A DNA stretch of 64,000 nt from Flavisphingomonas formosensis. Lineage in GTDB: Bacteria > Pseudomonadota > Alphaproteobacteria > Sphingomonadales > Sphingomonadaceae. This document shows positions 52,758-60,767 of the stretch, piece after piece. Position 1 is the stretch's first letter. The number at the start of each line of letters is the position of its first letter. A program made the translations under genes and the position numbers. The notes under the pieces are model-generated. The model worked only from the letters and a program-made list of their open reading frames with translations. It was not told the DNA's origin and ran no database searches. The stretch is from positions 1 to 64,000 of the forward strand of contig NZ_WRPK01000003.1 of the NCBI RefSeq assembly GCF_009755815.1, read 5' to 3'.

Positions 52758-53200
52758 GCTGCGCCGCCTTCCGTCATCGGCTTCCATTTCCAGACGAGCT
52801 TGCCGGCCGGCTCGACGAGGTCGGGGATGCTTTCGACCACCAGCTCCATCGGCAGGCCGGCCTTGAGCTGATCCACGCCGACGCCGGCGACGACCTGGCC
52901 GAGGATGACCATCTTCTCCTTGTCGAGCTCGACCGCCGCGATCGCATAGGGCTCGAACGGTTCCGCCGCGACATAGGGTTCGGGCGGCTTGTAGCAGGCG
53001 TTGGTGAACGACCAGAGCGTGCCGGTCCGCGAAAGCTCGACCGATTCGAACTGCGAGCAGTCGCAGTCCGGATTGCGGCAGAAGCCCTCGAGCTTCGGGA
53101 AATAATAGGTTCCGCACTTGGTGCAGCGCGAGCCGAGCAGCGCCGGCTTGTCGCCTGTCGTGAAGAAGCCCTCGAGAACCGGCTTAAGCTCGTCGCTCAT
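52754..53200 (-). CDS. DUF35 OB-fold protein, partner of the thiolase/aldolase
   Basis: A 148-residue protein: a zinc ribbon CTKCGTYYFPKLEGFCRNPDC (Cys spacing x2, x11, x4, about residues 26-46) followed by an OB fold (TGTLWSFTNACYKPPEPYVA, MVILGQVVAG). DUF35 proteins bind acyl-CoA and form complexes with thiolase-like or hydratase-like enzymes (ChsH2 with Ltp2). ATGA overlaps on both sides tie it to the thiolase and to ipdB. Confidence 0.87.
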   Translation of the reverse strand: MSDELKPVLEGFFTTGDKPALLGSRCTKCGTYYFPKLEGFCRNPDCDCSQFESVELSRTGTLWSFTNACYKPPEPYVAAEPFEPYAIAAVELDKEKMVILGQVVAGVGVDQLKAGLPMELVVESIPDLVEPAGKLVWKWKPMTEGGAA

Positions 53201-53994
53201 CCACGCCTCCCCGGAGGATTGTCCTTGATGATCGTCGCACGGATATTGTGCGGATCCAGCTTGGCGATGACCGCGAGCTGCTCCTCGGTCGGCGCCTGGG
53301 TGGTCGGCAGATCGCCTTCGACCAGCAGCTCGAAGCCGGTCGCCTCGCGCACTTCGTCCAGGGTCACGCTGTCGTGCAGCGAGACGACACGGATCGCATG
53401 GTCCGGTCCGCCGAAATCCATCACGCACAAATTGGTGACGATGAAGCGCAGGTCGACGCTGCTGAAGTTCGCGCCCGGCAGCCGCCGCGCCGGATTATAG
53501 CCGACGCTGGATACCGAGGTGACCTCGCCTTCGACGAAGATGCGCTTCGAATGGTTCGGGATGAACATCGAGTTGATGTGATGGATGGTGTTGCCCGGGA
53601 AGCCGCGCGCGCCGAGCATCTGCACCTTCGGCTTCTCGAACGTGCCGCCGACATAGGACAGGTTCATCTGGCCGAAGCGGTCGATCTGGATCGGCGAGAC
53701 CAGCGCATGGCGCCGGCCGGTCCAGACCGCGCTGTCGAAATAGCGCGAGAAGGGCAGGTAGCCGGCGGGCTTGCGCGAGTCATAGTCGCGCGGGCCGATC
53801 GGCACGGGATCCTCGACGAGGAAGGCCTCGCCGTCGGTCATCATCAGCTCGGGGCTGTGGGTGATCTTGGCGAGGCTGGCGCCGAGCCGCGGGATCGGCC
53901 CGATGCCGGTCGCGACGATCTCGCCATTGCCGCGATACACCTCGGAGCAGGCGACGATCAGCAATTCGGCAAGGCTGTGGTCCGGTGTCGTCAT
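53197..53994 (-). CDS. ipdB: IpdB homologue, beta subunit of the ring-C-opening CoA hydrolase
   Basis: A 265-residue protein of the class I CoA-transferase beta fold: LLIVACSEVYRGNGEIVATGIGPIPRLGA, YFDSAVWTGRRHALVSPIQIDRFGQMN, GARGFPGNTIHH, FVTN-like IVTNLCVMDF and ATGFELLVEGDLPTT. IpdAB lack classical CoA-transferase chemistry and hydrolyse the cyclic beta-diketone of COCHEA-CoA, opening ring C. The start at 53994 is chosen since an upstream frame is Arg-rich. It is 10 bp from ipdA and overlaps the DUF35 gene by 4 bp. Confidence 0.9.
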   Translation of the reverse strand: MTTPDHSLAELLIVACSEVYRGNGEIVATGIGPIPRLGASLAKITHSPELMMTDGEAFLVEDPVPIGPRDYDSRKPAGYLPFSRYFDSAVWTGRRHALVSPIQIDRFGQMNLSYVGGTFEKPKVQMLGARGFPGNTIHHINSMFIPNHSKRIFVEGEVTSVSSVGYNPARRLPGANFSSVDLRFIVTNLCVMDFGGPDHAIRVVSLHDSVTLDEVREATGFELLVEGDLPTTQAPTEEQLAVIAKLDPHNIRATIIKDNPPGRRG

Positions 53995-54004
53995 CGCGTC
54001 GTCC

Positions 54005-54901
54005 TCAGAAGATCGGGAGCGGCAGCTTGGAGACGGCGTCCGCGCCGCCCATCTGCGCCAGATAATGCGCCTCGTCGGGGCCGATCGTCTCGGCCATGTA
54101 CTTGGCCCAGCCGCCTTCCTCGCCCGCGGTCGCGCCATAGGCCTTGAACGCCTTCATGTCCCAGCCGTAGCTCGGCGGCATCGAGGTCGGATGCGCGCCC
54201 AGCGGCGCCTCGACGACATGCTGCACGAAGCAGCGCTCGAAGATGTTCGCCTTCACATCCTCCGGATAGGCATGATCCATCCGCTCGACGACCTCTTCGG
54301 CGGACACCGCGACTTCCTTGGCCGCCTTGGCGAACCATTCGTCATAATAGGTGTCGGGGCCGAGCGCCTGAATGTTGCCGATCCGGTCGGCGCGATGGAC
54401 GTGGAGCAGGGCCATGTCGAGCGGGATCGCCGGCATGGCGAGCATCACCTCGCCGTCGTCATAAGGCGACGTGACGGTCTTGAACTTGCCCTGCACGAAC
54501 ACGTCGGTGCCGAGGCCGACGCGCGTCGGCAGGAAGGGCAGGCGCAGCGCGGCGGCCTTGAGGCCCCATTGCAGCATGCCTTCGTCGAGCTCGAGCACCT
54601 CGAAGCCGCCGGCTTCGCGCGCCTTGCGGAAATAGGGCTCCAGCGGGATCGCGTCGAGCGACACGAAGCCGTAGATCACCTTCTTCACCTTCCCGGCGGC
54701 CAGCAGCATGCCGACGTCCGGGCCGCCATAGGCGACGATGGTGAGATCCTTCACCGGGCTGCGCAGCAGCTCGCGCACCAGCGTCATCGGCTTGCGGCGC
54801 GGGCCCCAGCCGCCGATGCCGATCGTCATCCCATCCTTGATCCGCGAGACGACGTCCGCGGCGGTCGTGCGCTTGTCGAAAGTCACTGGCCGAAATCCCA
54901 T
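54005..54901 (-). CDS. ipdA: IpdA homologue, alpha subunit of the ring-C-opening CoA hydrolase
   Basis: A 298-residue protein matching mycobacterial IpdA: MTIGIGGWGPRRKPM, VRELLRSPVKDLTIVAYGGPDVGML, AGKVKKVIYGFVSLD, ELDEGMLQWGLKAAALRLPFLP, GLGTDV, FKTVTSPY, and VEAPLGAHPTS. It forms an alpha2-beta2 enzyme with IpdB. ATG 54901 is used here; a GTG at 54886 overlapping the dioxygenase stop (GTGA) would give an N-terminus closer to the mycobacterial one (DKRT near the start). Confidence 0.92.
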   Translation of the reverse strand: MGFRPVTFDKRTTAADVVSRIKDGMTIGIGGWGPRRKPMTLVRELLRSPVKDLTIVAYGGPDVGMLLAAGKVKKVIYGFVSLDAIPLEPYFRKAREAGGFEVLELDEGMLQWGLKAAALRLPFLPTRVGLGTDVFVQGKFKTVTSPYDDGEVMLAMPAIPLDMALLHVHRADRIGNIQALGPDTYYDEWFAKAAKEVAVSAEEVVERMDHAYPEDVKANIFERCFVQHVVEAPLGAHPTSMPPSYGWDMKAFKAYGATAGEEGGWAKYMAETIGPDEAHYLAQMGGADAVSKLPLPIF

Positions 54902-55773
54902 TTATGACCCCAGAGGTCTTCCTTGATCGTGGTCGTCGGGGTCACCACCGACCAGTCATGCGTCTGCATGCCGCCATAGCCATATTCGAGGTCGAACCCG
55001 CCGGGCGTGCGGATGTAGAAGCTCACCATCTTGTCGTTGGTGTGCTTGCCGAGCGTCGAGGAGAGGTGCGTGCCGGCGGCCAGCGCGCGATCGAGCGCGA
55101 GGCCGACCTCGTCCAGCGTCGCCACTTCCAGCATCGTGTGGATGAGCCCCGAGGGCGCCGGGAATTCGGCGATCGCCACGGTGTGATGGCGCGGCCCGGA
55201 TGCGTGCAGGAACTTCATGCCGAGGCCCTTTTCGGGGCCGCCCGGCACGTGGATGCGCATCTCGTCGCTGTCGCCGAAGCCGAGCAGCTCCGTATAGAAG
55301 GCGTAGGTGGCGTCGAAATTGGTCGCCGGCAGCACCACGTGGCCCATGCCCATCTCGCCGGTCACGAAGCGGGAAATGCCCTGGGGCGAGATGAACGGCG
55401 TGCCGTCGGCGATGTTGCCCCAGACGAGCTCGAGCAGGTTGCCCGAGGGGTCCTTGCAGGTGACGAAGCCGTTGACGTGGCGCGCCTTCGCCTCGGCATA
55501 GCTGCCTTCGGTATAGGATATGCCGGCCGCGTCGAGTTTGGCGAGGCCGTCCTTGAATTCCGCCTCGCTAGGATATTCTAGGCCCGCGCAGATATAGCGG
55601 TTGGTTTCGCCCTTCTCGATCCGGATGCGCCAGGGGCGGTCGTCGACCCGCAGCAGCACTTCGTCATCCCCCCCCGGAACCAGCATCGCGCCGACGATGT
55701 CGGTACCGAAGCTGCGCCACGCGTCGAGATCAGGCGATTCGACGCGAATATAGGCGAGCGATCTGATTGCCAT
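54883..55773 (-). CDS. hsaC: HsaC/BphC-type extradiol ring-cleavage dioxygenase
   Basis: A 296-residue two-domain VOC dioxygenase. It begins MAIRSLAYIRVESPDLDAW, like HsaC. Predicted Fe(II) ligands are His145 (GMGHVVLP), His212 (IHTMLEV) and Glu263 (GFDLEYG). The second-sphere residues His197 (PRHHT), His244 and Tyr253 are in place. HsaC cleaves the catechol (3,4-DHSA) made by HsaA from aromatised ring A. AAGGAAC precedes the ATG. It is the first gene of the long minus operon, with TACGCA 98 bp upstream. A biphenyl-type BphC is the alternative; steroid context favours HsaC. Confidence 0.87.
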   Translation of the reverse strand: MAIRSLAYIRVESPDLDAWRSFGTDIVGAMLVPGGDDEVLLRVDDRPWRIRIEKGETNRYICAGLEYPSEAEFKDGLAKLDAAGISYTEGSYAEAKARHVNGFVTCKDPSGNLLELVWGNIADGTPFISPQGISRFVTGEMGMGHVVLPATNFDATYAFYTELLGFGDSDEMRIHVPGGPEKGLGMKFLHASGPRHHTVAIAEFPAPSGLIHTMLEVATLDEVGLALDRALAAGTHLSSTLGKHTNDKMVSFYIRTPGGFDLEYGYGGMQTHDWSVVTPTTTIKEDLWGHKWDFGQ

Positions 55774-55870
55774 TTTCTGTTCCTTTCGCCCGGCCTGACC
55801 TGCTCCGGTGGGCCGTGCTGGGCCGGTCGGGGCGTTTTCAGGCATATACGTTATATAGCGCCTCTTCTGT

Positions 55871-55876
55871 TACGCA
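55871..55876. promoter_or_regulatory. TACGCA hexamer in the promoter region of the steroid operon
   Basis: TTACGCATTATG 98 bp upstream of the hsaC start, in an AT-rich 152-bp gap (55774-55925) that should hold the promoter of the whole minus-strand block. It belongs to the recurring hexamer set. Confidence 0.4.
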
Positions 55877-55925
55877 TTATGTAGTCATAAGCAAGAGATA
55901 CGTTTGAAATGCGAAAAGACCATGG

Positions 55926-56780
55926 CTAACGAACGATGGCTGGATGAGGGATGCGCGGGTCGCCGAGCGCCTTGCGATAGGATGGCGGCTTGCGTCCGCC
56001 TTCCTCGGTGACGCCGTAGCGCTCGGCCAGTTCGGCGCCGATCAGCGTCTGCCCGGTCAGCTCCAGCCGGTCGGGATCGGCATGGAGCGCGGCGATCAGC
56101 CGGCCGGTGAATTCCGGCGTCTCGGCATTGCGCAGCAGCTTCTCATACTGGTCGGGCCGTTCCTGCGCGGCCTTGGCGCTGCGCTCGGTGCGCAGCATGC
56201 CCATCCAGATCGAGACCGCCGCGATGCCATGGTCCTTGAGGTCCACCGCCATATCGGCCGCCAGCTTGTCGACGCCGGCCTTCTGCGCGCCATAAGCGGG
56301 GCCGTGCATGAAGCAGGCGGAGCCGAAGGAGGAGGTGAAGACGATCAGCCCGCCGCCGGTCCGCACCAGCAGCGGCGCGGCATAATAGCTCGCGACATAG
56401 CCCGAGCGCAGGCCGATATCGATGATGTCGACCAGCTCCAGCGACAATTCCCAGAACGCGCCCTTGGCGATCAGCTCGTCATGGATGGCGGCGACGTTGT
56501 TGACGAGGATGTCGAGCCGGCCCTCGTCGCGCTCGATCCGCTCGAACAGCGCCTTCACCGCGGCGTCGTCGCGATGGTCGATCGCGACCGGGATGCCCTT
56601 GCCGCCGGCCGCGGTGACCGCCTCGGCGGTCGCGCCGACCGTCCCGGGCAGCGGCGCCGCGCCCTCCACCACGGTGCGGCCGGTGACGTAGACCGTATAG
56701 CCCTTCTCGCCCAGCGCCCTGGCGATGCCGGCGCCCGCTCCGCGGCTCGCGCCGGTAACGACTGCAACCTTGCCGGTCAT
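55926..56780 (-). CDS. SDR of the DHRS1-like type
   Basis: A 284-residue SDR: TGASRGAGAGIARALGEKGYTVYVTGR (10-36), ILVNNVAAI, VFTSSFGS, and YGAQKAG for Tyr-x3-Lys, then SIWMGMLRTERS in place of the common PG motif. This layout is that of DHRS1-like proteins. The C-terminal tail GRKPPSYRKALGDPRIPHPAIVR is longer than usual. It overlaps the preceding SDR by ATGA, so the pair is coupled. It may be related to Rv3549c of the mycobacterial cluster by context, but this is not certain. Confidence 0.83.
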   Translation of the reverse strand: MTGKVAVVTGASRGAGAGIARALGEKGYTVYVTGRTVVEGAAPLPGTVGATAEAVTAAGGKGIPVAIDHRDDAAVKALFERIERDEGRLDILVNNVAAIHDELIAKGAFWELSLELVDIIDIGLRSGYVASYYAAPLLVRTGGGLIVFTSSFGSACFMHGPAYGAQKAGVDKLAADMAVDLKDHGIAAVSIWMGMLRTERSAKAAQERPDQYEKLLRNAETPEFTGRLIAALHADPDRLELTGQTLIGAELAERYGVTEEGGRKPPSYRKALGDPRIPHPAIVR

Positions 56781-57541
56781 GCGCTGTGCTCCTTCACGAT
56801 ATCGAGGAAGGGCGGCCGCTCGCCGCCGCCATCCACATGGATCGCGGCACCGGTGATATAGGAGGAAAAGGGCGACGAGAGGTAAAGCGCCGCATCCGCG
56901 ATCTCGGACGCGTGGGCCAGACGCTGCATCGCGATGTTGGATGCGATCTCGGCCTGCGCGTCGCCGCCGCCATAGGTGGCGTCCGTCGTTTCCGTCTCGA
57001 CATAGCCGACCACGATCGCATTGACCCGGATGGCGGGGCCCCACTCGTGCGCCAGGCTGCGGGTCAGGCCGAACAGGCCGGATTTGGCGGCCGCATAGGC
57101 GACGGTGCCGGGGGAGGGGCGCGTGCCCGACACGCTGGCGATGTTCACGATCACGCCGCCGCCATGCTGCATCATCGGCGCATAGCAGGCCTGGGAGAGG
57201 TTGAGCGGGGCCAGCAGGTTGAGCTGGATTATCCGTTCCGAGAATCGCGGCGATGCCGTGGCGGCCGCGGCGGGCGGGCTGCCGCCGGCATTGTTGATCA
57301 ATATGTCGAAGCGGCCGTGCCGCCGGACGATCTCCTCGATCATGGCGGCCGCGGCAACTGGATCGCGAATGTCGCACGCGATGAATTCGGCGCCGAACGT
57401 CTCGGCGGGCGGATTGCGGCCGCAGACCACCACTTTTGCCCCGGCCTCGGCGAGCCGCACGGCGATCGCCTTGCCTATGCCCTTGGTGCCCCCAGTAACC
57501 AGCGCGACCTTGTCGTCGAGGCGAATTTCGGTACCGGCCAA
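56777..57541 (-). CDS. Short-chain dehydrogenase/reductase
   Basis: A 254-residue SDR: TGGTKGIG (16-23), DILINNAGGSPP, NIASVSGTRP, YAAAKSG for Tyr-x3-Lys, and GAAIHVDGGGERP near the end. It heads the two-SDR minus unit divergent from the HsaA-type gene. The shared 278-bp upstream region holds three TGCGTA hexamers. The substrate is unknown. Confidence 0.84.
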   Translation of the reverse strand: MAGTEIRLDDKVALVTGGTKGIGKAIAVRLAEAGAKVVVCGRNPPAETFGAEFIACDIRDPVAAAAMIEEIVRRHGRFDILINNAGGSPPAAAATASPRFSERIIQLNLLAPLNLSQACYAPMMQHGGGVIVNIASVSGTRPSPGTVAYAAAKSGLFGLTRSLAHEWGPAIRVNAIVVGYVETETTDATYGGGDAQAEIASNIAMQRLAHASEIADAALYLSSPFSSYITGAAIHVDGGGERPPFLDIVKEHSA

Positions 57542-57618
57542 TCCCCATCTCCCAGCCGCGGCCTTACGCCGCCTGTAAGGTGCTCTAGGCGAATTTTGCC
57601 GGGCGGTGCAATCCGTTT

Positions 57619-57758
57619 TGCGTAGTCAAAGGCCGAATGTTTTGCGCAGACTGGAATGGGAAATGGCAATTATGTGGCCATTATGGTATTGCGTAGCTCG
57701 AATCTGCTATGCGAATGGAATTGGGCTTGGTAGACACGAAATGTTGACGTCTTGCGTA
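57619..57758. promoter_or_regulatory. Three TGCGTA hexamers in the HsaA-type divergent promoter
   Basis: TGCGTA occurs at 57619-57624, 57690-57695 and 57753-57758, all in the same orientation. They lie 71 and 63 bp apart (close to six or seven helical turns) in the AT-rich 278-bp gap between the SDR start (57541) and the HsaA-type start (57820). A further TTTTGCGCAGA at about 57650 is a near match. This is the densest group of the hexamer in the window. Confidence 0.45.
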
Positions 57759-57819
57759 GATATACCTATCCATAGATACGAATGTGGGATCAAGGCGCAT
57801 GGCCTTTGAGGAGAGTGAG

Positions 57820-59037
57820 ATGGCGGCTGTTCTGAATGTGCGCGAGGATGCGGCCGCTGTGCCGATTCCTTCCGCGGACGAGCTGGTCGAGCGGGCGCGG
57901 GCGATGGTGCCGGTGCTGAAGGCGCGGTCCCGGCAGGCGACCAAGGATCGCCGCATTCCCGACGAGACGATCGCCGAGATGCAGGAGGCCGGCTTCTTCC
58001 GCATCCTCCAGCCCAAGCGCTGGGGCGGCTACGAGATGCACCCCAACGTATTCTTCGACGTGCAGAAGCTGCTCGCCGAGGGCTGCATGTCGACGGGCTG
58101 GGTCTATGGCGTGGTCGGCGGCCACCCCTATGAGCTGGCGCTGTTCCACGATCAGGCGCAGCACGACGTGTGGGGCAAGGACACGAGCGTGCTGGTCTCC
58201 TCTTCCTATCAGCCGGTCGGCAAGGTGGAGCATGCCGAGGGCGGCTTCTACCTGAGCGGCCGCTGGGGTTTCTCATCGGGCTCCGAGCATTGCGACTGGG
58301 TGCTGCTCGGCGCGGTCGTGCCGCCGGCGAAGGAAGGCGATGCGCCGGACATGCGCACCTTCCTGCTGCCGCGCAGCGATTATGTGATCGAGGATGCCTG
58401 GGATACGTTCGGCCTGCAGGGCACGGGCAGCCAGGACATCGTCGTGAACCGCGCCTTCGTGCCCGATTACCGGACGCATCGCGCCGCGGACGGCTTCATG
58501 GGCACCAATCCGGGCCAGGTCGAGAATGATGCGCCGCTCTTCCGCCTGCCCTGGGCGCAGGTGTTCCTGCGGCTGGTGTCGACGGCGGCGCTCGGCGGTG
58601 CCAAGGCGGCGATCAATGCCGCGGTCGAGATCACCAGGAACCGCGTGTCGACCAATACCGGCAAGGCCTCCAAGGGCGATCCGGTGCTGCTCAACGCCAT
58701 CGCCCAGGCGATCGCGCAGGTGGACGAGATGGAGGTCGTGCTCCGTCGCAACTTCGCCGAGATGATCGCGACGGTTGAGAAGGGCGATCCGCTGCCGATG
58801 GATCGGCGCACGCTGTTCCGCTACCAGTCGGCGTCCGTCGTGCGGCGCTGTGCCGACCTCGTGGATACGCTGCTGCCGCTGCTCGGCGGGCGGGCGATCT
58901 ACAATTCGAGCCCGATCGTGCAGCCCTGGCTCGATCTCAACGCGGCGCGTGCGCACGTTGCCAACGATCCGAACAATATGGGCCCGGATCTCACCAACGG
59001 GCTCATGGGTGAAGGGCCGTCCTTCCTCTTCCTGTAA
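57820..59037 (+). CDS. hsaA: HsaA-type flavin-dependent monooxygenase (acyl-CoA-dehydrogenase fold)
   Basis: A 405-residue oxygenase component of the group D flavin monooxygenases: RRIPDETIAEMQEAGFFRILQPKRWGGYEM, LLAEGCMSTGWVYGVVGGH, VSSSYQPVG, GRWGFSSGSEHCDW, FLLPRSDY and TFGLQGTGSQDIVV all follow HsaA. HsaA hydroxylates 3-HSA to the catechol 3,4-DHSA using reduced flavin from HsaB, which is not seen here. GAGGAGAG stands 5 nt before the ATG at 57820; an ATG at 57799 lacks a site. A related hydroxylase of another phenol cannot be excluded. Confidence 0.83.
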   Translation: MAAVLNVREDAAAVPIPSADELVERARAMVPVLKARSRQATKDRRIPDETIAEMQEAGFFRILQPKRWGGYEMHPNVFFDVQKLLAEGCMSTGWVYGVVGGHPYELALFHDQAQHDVWGKDTSVLVSSSYQPVGKVEHAEGGFYLSGRWGFSSGSEHCDWVLLGAVVPPAKEGDAPDMRTFLLPRSDYVIEDAWDTFGLQGTGSQDIVVNRAFVPDYRTHRAADGFMGTNPGQVENDAPLFRLPWAQVFLRLVSTAALGGAKAAINAAVEITRNRVSTNTGKASKGDPVLLNAIAQAIAQVDEMEVVLRRNFAEMIATVEKGDPLPMDRRTLFRYQSASVVRRCADLVDTLLPLLGGRAIYNSSPIVQPWLDLNAARAHVANDPNNMGPDLTNGLMGEGPSFLFL

Positions 59038-59047
59038 CGGACAGAGT

Positions 59048-59133
59048 CGTCGCCCCAGCGAAAGCTGGGGTCGCTCTCGACAGGCGACCCCGGCTGCCGG
59101 TTGAGAGTGGTGCCAGCTTCCGCTGGCATGACG
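59048..59133. repeat. Intergenic inverted repeat (CAGCGAAAGCTGGG family), copy 2
   Basis: CGTCGCCCCAGCGAAAGCTG.. and ..CAGCTTCCGCTGGCATGACG form the arms, with GGCGACCCCGGCTGCCGG in the middle. It is related to 51471-51556. A further partial arm (AGAGCTTCTGCTGGGGTGACG) follows near 59170-59191. It fills the gap between the HsaA-type gene and the flavoprotein gene. Confidence 0.8.
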
Positions 59134-59223
59134 CGGGGAAAAGCGCGAGCAGACCGATGCATGGAACCGGTAGAGCTTCTGCTGGGGTGACGAAGAGACA
59201 AGCCGAAGAAAAAGGATGTGGGA

Positions 59224-60711
59224 ATGACCACCGATCCGTCGCGGGCCGTGGCGGCCGGCAGCATCGCCCAGTGGGATCATGAAACCGACGTCGCGGTGAT
59301 CGGCTTCGGTGCCGCGGGCGCCTGTGCGGCGCTGGAGGCGGCCCGGGGCGGCGCTACGGTCACGCTCTACGAGGCGAGTTCGGGCAGCGGGGGCGCGTCC
59401 GCCATGTCGGGCGGCGAGATTTATCTCGGCGGATCGGGCGGCACGCCGGCGCAGCGCGATGCGGGCTTCACCGATGCGACCGAGGATCTCGAAGCCTATC
59501 TGATGATGGCAGGCGGCCCGGATGCGGACGCGGCGAAGGTCGGCCTTTATGCGCGCGAAAGCCTCGCTCATTACGAATGGCTGGTCGCCCAGGGCGTGCC
59601 GTATAAGGGCACCTATGTGCCCGGCAAGGTGATCGAGCCGGAAACCGATGACACGCTGATCTATTCCGGCAGCGAGGAAGCCTGGCCCTTCTCGGAAAAG
59701 GCGAAGCCCGCGCCGCGCGGCCATGTGATCCAATATATGGGCTGGGGCGGGGGCCGCCTGCTGGTCGACACGCTGGAAGCGCGGGCGCGCGAGGCGGGCG
59801 TCGACGTGCATATCGATGCGCGGGCGCGCGCGCTTGTCCGTGACGAGGACGGCACCGTCGTTGGGCTGATCGTGCGCGAGGACGGGCGCGAAAAGGCGGT
59901 CCGCGCGCGGCGCGGCGTCGTGCTGGCGACCGGCGGCTTCTGCATGAACCGCGAGATGGTGCGCCTCCACGCGCCGACCGCGCTGCGCTGCGATTCGCCG
60001 ATCGGCACGATCGACGACGGCGTCGGCATCCTGATGGGCCAGTCGGTCGGCGCGCGCACCATCCACATGGACCAGTTCTTCACCACCTGCCCCTGGTATC
60101 CGCCGGAATCGCTGGTGAAAGGCATTTTCGTGAACGCCGCGGGGCAGCGTTTCATCAATGAGGACTGCTATCACGGCCGCGTGTCGCGCACGATCGTCGA
60201 TCAGCCGGGCAAGAAAGTGTGGCTGCTGGTCGACAATGCGATCTTCGCTCGGCCGATGGAGCTGGCACGGGTCGACCTGACCGCCGTCGGCGAGACCTGG
60301 GAGGAAGTGGAGGCCGAGCTCGGCTTCGTTCCCGGCACATTGGCGACCAGCGTCGCCCAATATAATGCGCATGCGGCAGGCGGCGTCGATCCGATGTGGC
60401 ACAAGGCGCCGAAATGGCTGAAGCCGCTCGACGAGCCGCCCTTCGCCGCGCTCGAATTCGATCTCGACAGCAGCTATTTCTCCTTCTTCACCCTCGGCGG
60501 GCTCGAGACGCTGCCGACGGGGGAGGTGCTGGACATGCGCGGGGAAGCGATACCCGGTCTTTACGCTGCCGGCCGCGTGACCTGCGGCCTGCCGCGCTGG
60601 GGCGCCGGCTACAGCTCGGGCATGAGCCTGGCGGACTGCACCTTCTTCGGCCGCATGGCGGGTAAGAGCGTCGCGGCGCGTGGAGCGGATACCGCCTTGG
60701 CGGCGGAATAG
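59224..60711 (+). CDS. FAD-dependent dehydrogenase of the KstD / fumarate-reductase-flavoprotein family
   Basis: A 495-residue flavoprotein: dinucleotide loop VIGFGAAGACAALEAARGG (about 22-40), SGGASAMSGGEIYLGG, a middle substrate domain, RGVVLATGGF, and C-terminal GLYAAGRVTCGLPRWGAGYSSGMSLADC. The family includes 3-ketosteroid delta-1- and delta-4-dehydrogenases, and the C-terminal GAGYSSGMSL matches that group better than true fumarate reductases. Placement after an HsaA-type gene suggests ring A/B desaturation. I cannot confirm the catalytic tyrosines of KstD, so the exact reaction stays open. Confidence 0.75.
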   Translation: MTTDPSRAVAAGSIAQWDHETDVAVIGFGAAGACAALEAARGGATVTLYEASSGSGGASAMSGGEIYLGGSGGTPAQRDAGFTDATEDLEAYLMMAGGPDADAAKVGLYARESLAHYEWLVAQGVPYKGTYVPGKVIEPETDDTLIYSGSEEAWPFSEKAKPAPRGHVIQYMGWGGGRLLVDTLEARAREAGVDVHIDARARALVRDEDGTVVGLIVREDGREKAVRARRGVVLATGGFCMNREMVRLHAPTALRCDSPIGTIDDGVGILMGQSVGARTIHMDQFFTTCPWYPPESLVKGIFVNAAGQRFINEDCYHGRVSRTIVDQPGKKVWLLVDNAIFARPMELARVDLTAVGETWEEVEAELGFVPGTLATSVAQYNAHAAGGVDPMWHKAPKWLKPLDEPPFAALEFDLDSSYFSFFTLGGLETLPTGEVLDMRGEAIPGLYAAGRVTCGLPRWGAGYSSGMSLADCTFFGRMAGKSVAARGADTALAAE

Positions 60712-60767
60712 CCGGACCAGCGGCTCTCGGTTTGCTGCAATCCCGCCGGCCATGCCAGCCTCGCGGC

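Noticed and set aside
54883-55773. Biphenyl 2,3-dihydroxy dioxygenase (BphC)
   Set aside because: The fold and metal ligands are shared, but the N-terminus resembles HsaC, and all neighbours point to steroid rings rather than biphenyl.
58273-60753. An 826-codon frame opposite the HsaA-type and flavoprotein genes
   Set aside because: It crosses two real genes and a repeat element, and its composition is that of an antisense shadow.
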